Assembly (NCBI RefSeq): GCF_010435915.1
Contig: NZ_JAAFZH010000010.1
Span: 124,001 to 188,000, forward strand
Reading direction: 5' to 3'
DNA length: 64,000 bases
Origin: Spirosoma terrae
GTDB lineage: Bacteria > Bacteroidota > Bacteroidia > Cytophagales > Spirosomataceae
In this document: positions 8,290 through 16,113 of the stretch, piece by piece
How the letters are laid out: every line of letters begins with the position of its first letter
How positions within the stretch are numbered: position 1 is the first letter of the stretch
The notes under the pieces: model-generated
The model's database searches: none
Seen by the model: only the letters and a program-made list of their open reading frames with translations
Told to the model about the DNA's origin: nothing
Made by a program: the position numbers and the translations under genes

Positions 8290-9642
8290 TTAATATCCTG
8301 GGTTTTGCTCCAGCGCTTTATCCGTCAAAAGTTGCTGCACTGGGATGGGCAGTACGTAGCGATTGGCATCGCTCAGGTTGAAGACGGCAGCCGCCCGGCC
8401 CGTCCGCACAATGTCGAACCAACGGTGTGGCTCCAGCGCAAATTCAACGCGTCGTTCGTTTTCGATGGCCAGTAGTACCGCATCTTTGGTAGCTGTTGTC
8501 GCGGCTGTGAGTGCCGTCAATCCAGCGCGGTCACGCACAGCATTGAGATCCGTTAAGGCATCAGCAAACTTCTCCTGCTGCGCACGGGCCTCCGCCCGAA
8601 TCAGATAGGCTTCGGCAATGCGGAAAATGTAGGAAGGGTCTGAGCCAGGATTGCGATAGTAGAGATTACCATACCAGCGATTTTGGTTGTCTTTGGCCAC
8701 CAGCACCGACCGGTTACCGCCAATGGCCGGATTATTCAACAGCGCCACCAGGGCATCGTTTGGCGCCCATTGGCGCGTACCGCCATTAGTCTGCGGCTGC
8801 CATTGCCCCCGGTGGCTGTTTACTTCGGTGGTGCCATTATAGAACACTTCAAACACCGACTCAGCCGTACCGCGCACGTCATTTTGAAAGAAAGAACCAT
8901 ACGGTTTCAGCAGCCGGTAGTTGGTGGCATCACTAATCAGTTTAGTGGCGTATTCCTCCGCTTTCACATAGTCTTTCTGATAGAGATAATACCGCGACTT
9001 CAAGGCAAACACCGTTTTCTGCGTCACCCGATAGCGGTCGGTTGTAGTCGGTAATAGCGGCTCGGCAGTTTCGAGGTCTTTCAGTGCCTGGGCGTAGGTG
9101 TCAGCTTGGGTACTACGCTTGCCGCCCGAATTATCCGTTGGTTTCGCCGTAGGATTGAGAATAATGGGAACGCCACCAAATGTCCGGGCCAGATCAAAAT
9201 ACGCCAATGCCCGAATAGCATACGCTTCGCCGAGGTATTGATTTTTCAGCGCCGTCGTTAAATTCGGGTCCGTTACGGTTGGCACCTTGGCCAGTACGTT
9301 GTTGGCCCGATTGATGGTTCGATAGATAGCAACCCAGGCGCTCGAAATGGTCGAGTTATCGGCGTTGACGCGTTTGTTGATAAACTCCTGCACCTGCGAC
9401 TGTGAACCCGTCCACTGGATATTATCGCCCGACAAATACCCAATCGACTGAAAGCTGGTACCATAGTAACTCCCATCAGCCAGGGCACTGTATACCCCAC
9501 GGAGGGCAGTTAAGGCCGAGTTTTGGTCAGTTATCGTCACCGCATCGGAGATAGATTCCAGCGGTTTTACGTCTAAAAATTCCTTGCAGCTACTGACTGT
9601 CACCAGCAGTACCAGCGAAAAAATGGTCTTGATATGCTTCAT
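8290..9642 (-). CDS. SusD/RagB-family outer-membrane lipoprotein
   Basis: A 450-residue surface lipoprotein that captures substrate for its SusC partner. It has a signal peptide ending in a lipobox (VTVSSCKEF, lipidated Cys about residue 19) and the family opening FLDVKPLESISD. Tetratricopeptide-type helices run through the N-terminal two thirds (YAIRALAYFDLARTFGGVPII). The C-terminal SusD block has FRIAEAYLIRAEARAQ, LNAVRDRAGL and FALEPHRWFDIVRTGRA, and the protein ends NPGY as SusD proteins usually do. It follows SusC by 60 bases. Because the locus downstream carries sulfur oxidation genes and no glycosidase, its ligand is more likely an organosulfur compound than a glycan, though this is not shown. 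Confidence 0.93.
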   Translation of the reverse strand: MKHIKTIFSLVLLVTVSSCKEFLDVKPLESISDAVTITDQNSALTALRGVYSALADGSYYGTSFQSIGYLSGDNIQWTGSQSQVQEFINKRVNADNSTISSAWVAIYRTINRANNVLAKVPTVTDPNLTTALKNQYLGEAYAIRALAYFDLARTFGGVPIILNPTAKPTDNSGGKRSTQADTYAQALKDLETAEPLLPTTTDRYRVTQKTVFALKSRYYLYQKDYVKAEEYATKLISDATNYRLLKPYGSFFQNDVRGTAESVFEVFYNGTTEVNSHRGQWQPQTNGGTRQWAPNDALVALLNNPAIGGNRSVLVAKDNQNRWYGNLYYRNPGSDPSYIFRIAEAYLIRAEARAQQEKFADALTDLNAVRDRAGLTALTAATTATKDAVLLAIENERRVEFALEPHRWFDIVRTGRAAAVFNLSDANRYVLPIPVQQLLTDKALEQNPGY

Positions 9643-9702
9643 TATTAAATTCGTTTGGTTCGTGAAAGGCAGCCCATCACTACGTTGATCGCGTGTAATT
9701 GA

Positions 9703-12700
9703 TTATAACGTCAGGCTGATACCACCCTGAATGCCAACTGGTTGTGGTGGTGTCCCCAGATCAATACCCTGGGCGTTCTGATCACTGCTTGAGCTGGATT
9801 CAGGATCAAGGCCGGAATAGTTGGTTAATAACCAGAGGTTCGTTCCAACGGCATAGACCCGTAATCCCTGAATACCTACCCGACTCGTCCACTCTTTCGG
9901 AAGCGTATAGCCAATTGTCAGTGATTTCAGGCGTAGAAATGAGCCATCTTCCAGCCAGCGGCTACCACCATCCCGGTAGTTGTTGACGTTGATTCCGTCG
10001 GGGCGCGGTACGTCGGTGATGTCACCTGGTTTTTGCCACCGAGCCAGATTCGAGGCAAAGATGATCCGGGCGGCATCGCGGGCGCCACCACCCTCGCCAA
10101 AGAATTTATTGTGGTTATAAATTTTGTTGCCGTACTGATACGAGAAGAACAGATTAATATCGAAGCCTCTAAAGGTCAGGCTGTTCGTTAAGCCACCGAA
10201 GAATTTCGGCCAGATGCTGCCCACTAACTGCCGATCATCGACCGTTATTTTTCCATCTTTGTTCACATCGTCGTACACGACGTTACCCGTTTGCGGATCT
10301 ACGTACAGCTGTTTGTAGACCCAAAAGGAATAAAGCGGAGAACCCTGCTGCTGAAGAATCAGATCGCGGCTACCGTAGCGGAGCGGAGTAGCCAGTTTTT
10401 CAATCCGATTGATGTTCTGCGCTACGTTAAAGCTGGTTGTCCAGGTAAACCCGTTACGTCGAACGTTAACGGTATTGATACCCAGCTCGAAACCCTTGTT
10501 GCTGATTTCGGCCGCATTGCTCCAGTAGCTGCTGAAGCCGGTCGTTCCCGCCAGCGCGATCTGTAACAACCCGTTTGTAGTGTATTTATCGTAGACGTTG
10601 ACTTCCAGACCAAGCCGATCGTTGAAAAACGAGGCATCGATACCGGCGTTGATTTGCCGGGTGCGTTCCCATTGCAAATCGGGGTTACCCAACTGTTGAG
10701 GAGCAATACCTGGGCTCCCCTGATACCCGCTGCCGCCCGTCCAGAGGCCCTGAGCCGCGAAATTTCCGATGCCGTTCTGGCTACCCGTAACGCCCCAGCT
10801 CGCCCGTACTTTAAGGTCCGACAGGAACGTAGCATTTTGCAAAAAACCTTCCTGTTTAGCGCGCCAGGCTACGCCCACCGATGGGAAATAACCCCACTTC
10901 CGCGACGAGCCAAACCGCGACGAACCATCGGCCCGTACGCTGGCATCAATCAGGTATTTACCCGCGAAGTTGTAATCGGCTTTGGCGAAAAACGACGCTA
11001 GCGTGCTCTTGCTCCAGTTTTGTGAACTGGCTGTGGTGGCCGCCGATGAAATCTGCGTAAAGTTGTCGTTTGGAAAACCGCGCCCTTCGGCGTAAGTACG
11101 CGTCAGGTTATCACTCTGTAACGTATTGCCGACCAGTACACCAAACGAATGGTTCGATCCAATTTTCTTCCGATACGTCAGCGTTTGTTCGTTGAGCCAG
11201 GTTGTATACTGAGTGATACTCGACGTAGCGTATCCGTTCGGGCTACCCGAAATCAACAGAGAATTCCAGTATTCCGACTCATTGTAGTTGTTATAATCCA
11301 GACCAAAACTGGTTCTGAATTTCAGGCCGGGTAGCAGTTGAGCATCTGCGTACAGATTGCCGATATACCGGATGCTCGTCGTATTGACATCGTAATTATT
11401 GATCAATAAGGTCAGGTTATCAAAGCCCGCCCGACCAACCAGTACGCCCTGATCGTTGGTTGGCGACAGATACGTTGGCGTATGCAAAGCGGCCTGTAAT
11501 AAACCACCAGCCGGACCATCGCCCGCCCGTCCCTGATTTCGATACGTCCGGGTAAACGTATTGCTGACACCAACCTGAATTTTATCGTTTAACTGCTGAT
11601 CCAGATTGACTTTAAAACTCGCCCGGCTAAAATCAATGGGTCGAATAATGGCTTGCTGCGTATTGTAGCCACCGCCAATGTAATACTTCGTTGTCTGCGT
11701 ACCGCCCGACAGCGAAATGTCGTAATTACGAAGTTGGGCAGTACGAAATAATTCGCTTAAGCGATCATACGTTTTCTGTTCTTCTGGCAAACCACGCCCC
11801 CCTTCCGAAACGGGCCGAAATGGGCGATTGGCGGACGTACGATTCAACGTCGGATCGTCTTTGCCGGTATTGACCCACCATTCGTTTACCAACGTAGCGT
11901 GTTCAGGTCCCGTTGTCAGATCCCACAGTTTAGCCGCTTTAGCTGCCCCGGCCGACGCGTCGACTTTGACGGTAGCCCGCTGTCCATAAGCGCCCCGTTT
12001 GGTCGAAATCAGCACAACCCCGTTGGCTCCACGCGATCCGTACAGGGCTGTCGCTTCGGCATCTTTCAGCACCTCGATGCTTTCAATATCGGATGGATTA
12101 ATGTCGGCAATGGGCGACGTAGCTTTACCACCCGTACCAATACTTTGAAGACTGTTACTATTGATAAAGACACCGTCTACTACGTAAAGCGGGTCATTAC
12201 TGCCATTGATCGACGTAGCACCACGGACCCGTATGTTGACGCGCTCGCCCGGAACGCCCGTAGCACTGGAGATCTGAACGCCCGGCACTTTGCCCTGTAA
12301 CTGCGCATCGACGCTGCCAACCGGGATATTTTTTGTGTCGGCAGGATCAATTTTAGCAATTGAACCAATCAGATTTTTCCGTTCAGCCGTACCGTAACCC
12401 ACCACAATAACCTCGTTCAGCTGGCGAGTGTCGGCCGTTAACTGAACTCGTACGGGCGCTGTCCCAGTGATTCGAATCTCAGCATTTTTGTATCCAATGG
12501 CTGACAGAACAAGCTGATCACCCGGTTTGGCGGATAAATTAAATCGGCCTTCCGCATCGGTAACCGTCCCTTTTGATTGACCTTTTAAAACAATATTGAC
12601 ACCGGGGAGGAGTTCACCATTATCGGCTCGAACGATGCCGTTAATGGTATTGATTGACGTAGTTGATGACCGATCTGACTGCTGAGCAACCAGATCGGGT

Positions 12701-12744
12701 GAAATGAGTAATAGAATTACCCATAATGCATAAAGTTTTTGCAT
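9703..12744 (-). CDS. SusC/RagA-family TonB-dependent transporter
   Basis: About 1013 residues from the preferred ATG at 12744. That start gives the signal peptide MQKLYALWVILLLISPDLVAQQ; the frame runs upstream to 12819 but without signal character. An N-terminal carboxypeptidase-like domain (GIVRADNGELLPGVNIVLKGQ) is followed by the TonB-box region (LNEVIVVGYGTAERKNLIGS), the plug with the SusC signature DIESIEVLKDAEATALYGSRGANGV around residue 220, and a long 22-strand-type barrel ending in ISLTL. It imports substrate delivered by SusD, powered by TonB. A 253-base leader with strong hairpins precedes it. It sits upstream of the sulfur genes and is probably the first gene of their transcript. 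Confidence 0.93.
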   Translation of the reverse strand: MQKLYALWVILLLISPDLVAQQSDRSSTTSINTINGIVRADNGELLPGVNIVLKGQSKGTVTDAEGRFNLSAKPGDQLVLSAIGYKNAEIRITGTAPVRVQLTADTRQLNEVIVVGYGTAERKNLIGSIAKIDPADTKNIPVGSVDAQLQGKVPGVQISSATGVPGERVNIRVRGATSINGSNDPLYVVDGVFINSNSLQSIGTGGKATSPIADINPSDIESIEVLKDAEATALYGSRGANGVVLISTKRGAYGQRATVKVDASAGAAKAAKLWDLTTGPEHATLVNEWWVNTGKDDPTLNRTSANRPFRPVSEGGRGLPEEQKTYDRLSELFRTAQLRNYDISLSGGTQTTKYYIGGGYNTQQAIIRPIDFSRASFKVNLDQQLNDKIQVGVSNTFTRTYRNQGRAGDGPAGGLLQAALHTPTYLSPTNDQGVLVGRAGFDNLTLLINNYDVNTTSIRYIGNLYADAQLLPGLKFRTSFGLDYNNYNESEYWNSLLISGSPNGYATSSITQYTTWLNEQTLTYRKKIGSNHSFGVLVGNTLQSDNLTRTYAEGRGFPNDNFTQISSAATTASSQNWSKSTLASFFAKADYNFAGKYLIDASVRADGSSRFGSSRKWGYFPSVGVAWRAKQEGFLQNATFLSDLKVRASWGVTGSQNGIGNFAAQGLWTGGSGYQGSPGIAPQQLGNPDLQWERTRQINAGIDASFFNDRLGLEVNVYDKYTTNGLLQIALAGTTGFSSYWSNAAEISNKGFELGINTVNVRRNGFTWTTSFNVAQNINRIEKLATPLRYGSRDLILQQQGSPLYSFWVYKQLYVDPQTGNVVYDDVNKDGKITVDDRQLVGSIWPKFFGGLTNSLTFRGFDINLFFSYQYGNKIYNHNKFFGEGGGARDAARIIFASNLARWQKPGDITDVPRPDGINVNNYRDGGSRWLEDGSFLRLKSLTIGYTLPKEWTSRVGIQGLRVYAVGTNLWLLTNYSGLDPESSSSSDQNAQGIDLGTPPQPVGIQGGISLTL

Positions 12745-12997
12745 TACTTTGCAATGGTTACGTGAGAAAACAAGTTGTTGACTTCTGAGCGTTGCTGCGC
12801 CCAGAGGCCAGTTCATCATCTTGTTGTGACCAGCCGAAACGGTTGCCGCCGTTTCGGCTTTTTTATACCAAGAATCCGAATATTGAGTTTATCCGTCAAA
12901 TTGCTTCAGCAGGTTGCCGCCTGCCAAAAACACGGAATTGATAAATACGTACTGATTTATGGGTTATGAAGCATTGTGTCGAACATTCGTTTGATTG
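12745..12997 (-). promoter_or_regulatory. Structured leader region upstream of SusC
   Basis: The 253 bases between the dioxygenase stop and the SusC start contain two clear hairpins. One has an 11-bp perfect stem (AGCCGAAACGG/CCGTTTCGGCT, about 12832-12859). The other is a 7-bp stem with one G-T pair near 12791-12810 (CTGGGCG/CGCTCAG). A third weaker one lies around GGCAGGCGGCAACCTGC near 12912-12930. No TAnnTTTG box is found. The first hairpin is followed by a T-run only on the plus strand, so it would terminate antisense transcription rather than the operon message. It matches no riboswitch class that I can name. Confidence 0.4.
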
Positions 12998-13816
12998 TTA
13001 ATCCTGAATACGTTTCGCGAAACGGTGATAAAATGGCGTTTTGCTGCTGGCATTTTTAGGTTTATAGTCGCCGGTAATAATGGGAATGTACATCACACGC
13101 CGACGACTGGCTGCCCCCGTAAATGGCGATTGCTCCACCCGGTGCCATAAGCTTCCGTTATGAATGGTCAGATCACCAGCTTCGATGTCAAACCCCACTT
13201 CGCGCGGATCGGGCCGATGATCAACAAATTGCCGCTTGCGGAAAAGTGTCAGAAGCGTGTTCTGCTTGTGCGTTCCAGGCAAAACCCGTAAGCCCCCGTT
13301 TGTTTGCGGACAATCGTCCAGATGAAGTCCAACGTTAAGCATCGGGCGAATACGTTGACCCAGGAAAAGGTCGCGCGGGCTGTCGGTATGCCAGCCCATC
13401 CGCGAAAAATTACTTTCGGGCGTCCGAACGTAGTGATTAACAACCAGCCCATCTTTTTCTTCCGGACTGATACGTCCTTCGTAGGGAGCCAGTAATTGGG
13501 TCAGCGCCAGAAGCCGCGGATCATCCAGGAAATCGCGCAGGATCGGACTAAACAACGACGTAAAGGCAAACCGCTGGACAATACGATTCCCGTTTTCATC
13601 CTGGCCAAATTTAATCGGCGTACCGTTAATCTTATCGACTTTCTCGGCCAGCCAAATCGACTCAACCCGCTGAATTTCAGCAATAAACTGTTGTACTGTG
13701 GAGCGATTTACGAATTGTTTGATATGAATAAACCCGTTTTGATCAAAAAACTGACGCTGTTCGGGCGATAGCAATTCAAAAAGTTGATGTGATGTCTCGT
13801 TTGTTACTGTAAGCAT
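12998..13816 (-). CDS. Phytanoyl-CoA-dioxygenase-like Fe(II)/2-oxoglutarate oxygenase
   Basis: 272 residues from the preferred ATG at 13816; an in-frame start at 13873 would overlap the upstream gene and adds a tail without family character. The double-stranded beta-helix iron site is visible: His143-x-Asp145 in MGWHTDSP and the distal His225 in NGSLWHRVEQ, with arginines at 238-240 (SRRRVMYI) for 2-oxoglutarate. LRVLPGTHKQN is the usual PhyH loop. Such enzymes hydroxylate carbon next to a leaving group; some relatives (taurine and alkylsulfate dioxygenases are in a distinct family) release sulfite or sulfate. The position beside sulfite oxidation genes suggests a desulfonating or sulfur-compound-cleaving role. 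The actual substrate is unknown. Confidence 0.82.
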   Translation of the reverse strand: MLTVTNETSHQLFELLSPEQRQFFDQNGFIHIKQFVNRSTVQQFIAEIQRVESIWLAEKVDKINGTPIKFGQDENGNRIVQRFAFTSLFSPILRDFLDDPRLLALTQLLAPYEGRISPEEKDGLVVNHYVRTPESNFSRMGWHTDSPRDLFLGQRIRPMLNVGLHLDDCPQTNGGLRVLPGTHKQNTLLTLFRKRQFVDHRPDPREVGFDIEAGDLTIHNGSLWHRVEQSPFTGAASRRRVMYIPIITGDYKPKNASSKTPFYHRFAKRIQD

Positions 13817-13827
13817 GGATAACTCGA

Positions 13828-14265
13828 TTAAGCAGTTTTGACAAGGCGGATATAATAGGTATACACGTAGCAACCGGCGCAGAAGCCAGCCAGTGACTCC
13901 AGAGCAGCAAAAACAGCCAGCGTGGCAACCGGAATTACCGTTGATATACCGAGCAGATGTAGCCCGATAATCAGCACTGAAAAACCAAGTCCAATCCGGG
14001 CGGCAAAGCGTTTGGGTGCCTGATCAGTGGGTTTATTCGGTAGCGTTATAACGCTTAGGATACCATCTGCTACGTTGCCCAACGGACTGTACTTCCCTGC
14101 ATCGGCGCTTCTCAAGGCAAAATCGATCAGGAGCAGCACCGGCAAAAACAACCAGTTGGTGATTAGGTATATCAAAGCCGTTACCAAAACGAGCCCGGCT
14201 ACTACCCTCACCTTCGATTCATTTATCTGTTTCCCATCAACGGGACATATAAGATTAGTGTCCAT
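13828..14265 (-). CDS. DUF4395 membrane protein
   Basis: A 145-residue protein opening with CPVDGKQINE, typical of DUF4395, followed by four hydrophobic segments and a CxxC pair in GFCAGCYVYTYY near residues 128-131. In several bacteria DUF4395 genes sit beside rhodaneses or thioredoxin-like proteins, so a link to sulfur or thiol chemistry is plausible. It precedes the dioxygenase by 11 bases and is probably the first gene of that unit. Cys7 plus the CxxC pair could take part in sulfur or disulfide transfer across the membrane, which is inference. Confidence 0.75.
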   Translation of the reverse strand: MDTNLICPVDGKQINESKVRVVAGLVLVTALIYLITNWLFLPVLLLIDFALRSADAGKYSPLGNVADGILSVITLPNKPTDQAPKRFAARIGLGFSVLIIGLHLLGISTVIPVATLAVFAALESLAGFCAGCYVYTYYIRLVKTA

Positions 14266-14395
14266 TCGTTTTTTATTCTACTATTAATATATATATCCTA
14301 CCGAATAACTATATTAATATTCATTGTACAATCCTTATACAAACTGTTCATAAAGAACTCATCCTGTAAAAGACAGGAAGCCAACAATACAAGCT

Positions 14396-14515
14396 ATGGC
14401 TTATTGGAAAAATCCGGGAGAAGACTTTAGCTGCAACAACAGCACCGATGGGATGTATTCATGGTTTAAAAACGCTAAGACTCAATTAAAACGGCTGATT
14501 GTCCATACATTTTAG
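14396..14515 (+). CDS. Possible small ORF, 39 residues, unknown
   Basis: An ATG at 14396 opens a 39-residue frame beginning MAYWKNPGEDF and ending LIVHTF, with a central CNNSTDG segment and a basic C-terminal part (KNAKTQLKRL). The composition is protein-like but nothing in it is recognisable. A small hairpin (TCCTGT/ACAGGA) lies 20 bases upstream. It stands alone between divergent and convergent neighbours. It may be a real small protein, a fragment or chance. Confidence 0.28.
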   Translation: MAYWKNPGEDFSCNNSTDGMYSWFKNAKTQLKRLIVHTF

Positions 14516-14770
14516 GCTGGTTTAGCTAAAACCTGACAATTCACTGCTTAACTGATAGACAAAGGTGAATAGCCAATTTTATTTTTCCAAATTTTATCTA
14601 AAATATTGACCAACAACATTTTACACAGAAGTCTATAGAGATATACCGTTATTCATTCCGTTTTTAACGAACAGATTTATACTGAGGTATATACAGTAAC
14701 CGTTAGCGGCCAACTTCCCACCAACGGACAGGTTGCCCCTAATGCTAACGTCATAATTCTTGACTCGTAA
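14516..14770 (+). pseudogene. Possible coding remnant without a start codon
   Basis: From about 14637 to the TAA at 14768-14770 the plus strand reads as protein-like sequence (QIYTEVYTVTVSG, then APNANVIILDS) in one frame. The frame has a TAG immediately before it and no ATG, GTG or TTG inside it. It ends exactly where the convergent zinc-ribbon gene ends. The rest of this gap is AT-rich without visible features. It could be the tail of a decayed gene or noise. Confidence 0.22.
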
Positions 14771-15016
14771 TCAAACTAAGCTATGATCGTACGGATCTTC
14801 GGTCAGCAGTTGCACCTTGTAAAAATGATTACGGCAGCGTGTGCATACATACGCTTTAACGGGTAGCTGTTTGTAAATACCTCTCCGGGGAACCCGATTA
14901 GGATCGTCATAGCCACAGGCCGGGCATCGTTTTCGAAAGCTAAATTTTCGATAGATCGCTACCAGGATGCCCACGATCAGAAGTACACCGACAACGCGAA
15001 TGACAAGAGGAAGCAT
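14771..15016 (-). CDS. Membrane-anchored zinc-ribbon protein (paralog 1)
   Basis: An 81-residue protein with one N-terminal transmembrane helix (residues about 4-22), a short basic stretch and a four-cysteine zinc ribbon: CPACGYDD then, after VPRRGIYKQLPVKAY, CTRC. The pattern CPxC...R.PR...P.KAY.C..C..N is repeated in the protein at 16766-16984 on the other strand, so the two are paralogs. The ribbon would face the cytoplasm or periplasm depending on topology; the following positive residues suggest cytoplasm. No enzyme motif is present. Function unknown; a small sensory or assembly role is possible. Confidence 0.6.
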   Translation of the reverse strand: MLPLVIRVVGVLLIVGILVAIYRKFSFRKRCPACGYDDPNRVPRRGIYKQLPVKAYVCTRCRNHFYKVQLLTEDPYDHSLV

Positions 15017-15108
15017 GGTTTTCTCAATTAGGCTGTAGAACGAATTTACTCAACATCAAAGAACGTAGTACATCCCTCGACGGGCGAATTGATTATCCGG
15101 CAGACAAC

Positions 15109-15140
15109 AAAAATCCCCACCAACAGCGTCGGAGGGGATT
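15109..15140 (-). terminator. Terminator-like hairpin after the 36-residue peptide gene
   Basis: On the minus strand a 10-bp stem with one mismatch (AATCCCCTCC/GGTGGGGATT, loop of 9) is followed by a run of five Ts (15109-15113). It lies 58 bases past the stop of the small gene at 15198-15308 and fits rho-independent termination. Confidence 0.5.
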
Positions 15141-15197
15141 AAAAGCACTACCTGAAACCCGTTCGCCTTGTATGAACGGGGGTTAAACTGTCTATAA

Positions 15198-15308
15198 TTA
15201 GAATAGGAATTTAAGTATCAAACCCAAGTACAGCACGGATATCAGTAATACACTGAACCAGGTTATTGCTGACGTAGGATCGTAAATAGCGATTTTATGT
15301 TTTACCAT
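15198..15308 (-). CDS. 36-residue single-pass membrane peptide (copy A)
   Basis: An ATG at 15308 opens a 37-codon frame ending TAA at 15198. The peptide has a charged N-terminus (MVKHKIAIYD), then PTSAITW, then a continuous hydrophobic helix of about 19 residues ending KFLF. A second gene of exactly the same length, 150 bases upstream on the same strand, shares the pattern DPxxAxTW at nearly the same position followed by a hydrophobic helix. That agreement in length, strand, motif and topology is the reason to call a gene here. A TAGCTTTG box at 15334-15341 could be its promoter and a terminator follows. Short membrane peptides of this kind include type I toxins and oxidase accessory subunits; neither is shown. 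Confidence 0.55.
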   Translation of the reverse strand: MVKHKIAIYDPTSAITWFSVLLISVLYLGLILKFLF

Positions 15309-15333
15309 TACGGTGCGATTTCTTATTGTCCAG

Positions 15334-15341
15334 CAAAGCTA
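15334..15341 (-). promoter_or_regulatory. Candidate -7 box for membrane peptide A
   Basis: TAGCTTTG on the minus strand fits TAnnTTTG and lies 26 bases before the ATG at 15308. No clear -33 TTG is seen at the right spacing, so support is partial. Confidence 0.3.
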
Positions 15342-15458
15342 CTAGCGAAATAGCAGACTGTATTTATACTTAAGTAATTATAATCAAAAATTAACACGGA
15401 CTAAAAATCAGTTAAATAGATAGGGCGTTCAATCTCACTGCTCCGACTGTGTACGCAG

Positions 15459-15569
15459 TTATTTAAAAACTAACCACAATAGCCATGTCCCCAGGGCCAG
15501 TGCGATGATTATCACTACTATCCAAGTTACCGCGACAACTGGATCAAAATGTCGTTTGCGCTTAAGCAT
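15459..15569 (-). CDS. 36-residue single-pass membrane peptide (copy B)
   Basis: An ATG at 15569 opens a 37-codon frame ending TAA at 15459-15461. The N-terminus is strongly basic (MLKRKRHFD), followed by PVVAVTW and a hydrophobic helix of about 20 residues ending LVFK. It aligns with the peptide at 15198-15308 without gaps after a one-residue shift, sharing Asp-Pro, Ala, Thr-Trp and the helix. A terminator at 15608-15641 closes the upstream lipoprotein gene, so this gene needs its own promoter. The only TAnnTTTG match (TAGTTTTG, 15575-15582) is so close to the ATG that the message would be nearly leaderless. Positive-inside charge predicts a cytoplasmic N-terminus. Confidence 0.55.
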   Translation of the reverse strand: MLKRKRHFDPVVAVTWIVVIIIALALGTWLLWLVFK

Positions 15570-15607
15570 GACGTCAAAACTAATACGTTCCCCGATCCTA
15601 TATAAAC

Positions 15608-15641
15608 AAAAAAGCGCAATAGATTGATTTTTCTAGTGCGC
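15608..15641 (-). terminator. Terminator after the lipoprotein gene
   Basis: On the minus strand a 10-bp stem with one mismatch (GCGCACTAGA/TCTATTGCGC) is followed by six Ts (15608-15613). It lies 28 bases past the stop of the lipoprotein gene. Confidence 0.6.
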
Positions 15642-15669
15642 CTGCTGAACAATGCTGTAATAAGTCGAC

Positions 15670-16092
15670 TCAGGACCTCTTTCGCCAAACGTAACAGTTG
15701 CCTGTTGCTGATTGACTCCTGGTTAGGGCATAAAACCTGGAATGTTTTTGTTGGGCCTGGCAAGTTGTAATAACCTTCACGATCAATCCTTGGGAAGCAC
15801 TAACCAGGCTATCAGGAATAGTAAATTTGTTAATCCCCTGAATAGCTAGTTTCTTGTCATTTGGCGTCCAGCCCCAGCTTTCCGACGTATCTTTAAGGGC
15901 AATCACATTCCACTCAAACCCATCCGGCGAATCACCATAGTCGGATGCGGTTAACGCTAATCCCTGCCCCGCATAACAGTCCGAATTCACATCAATCTGG
16001 TGAGCAAACGTACAAGGTTGCGGCTTTTGCCTGCAGGCCATCATCATTACCCCACAGGCAAACTTAAAAAACGTATGTACAGTAGCTTTCAT
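15670..16092 (-). CDS. Hypothetical lipoprotein
   Basis: 140 residues with a short signal peptide ending in a lipobox-like MMMAC (Cys about residue 20), then a soluble part with several cysteines (PCTF, SDCYAG, TTCQ, GNCYVW) that could form disulfides in the periplasm. The segment FTIPDSLVSASQGLIVKVITTCQ looks like a beta-sandwich edge. I do not recognise the family. It is followed by a terminator and preceded by a DUF2158 gene 21 bases upstream, with which it may be co-transcribed. Confidence 0.6.
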   Translation of the reverse strand: MKATVHTFFKFACGVMMMACRQKPQPCTFAHQIDVNSDCYAGQGLALTASDYGDSPDGFEWNVIALKDTSESWGWTPNDKKLAIQGINKFTIPDSLVSASQGLIVKVITTCQAQQKHSRFYALTRSQSATGNCYVWRKRS

Positions 16093-16113
16093 AAGGGATA
16101 AATAACAGCGGTA

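Noticed and set aside
10422..12368. Long secondary frames on both strands inside the first SusC gene
   Set aside because: They overlap a clear SusC gene, are rich in Arg, Ala and Cys, and show no family pattern; they are shadows of the coding frame.
12745..12997. A named riboswitch (SAM or TPP type) in the SusC leader, because a sulfur operon follows
   Set aside because: The stems do not show the conserved cores of any class I can recall; described only as a structured leader.
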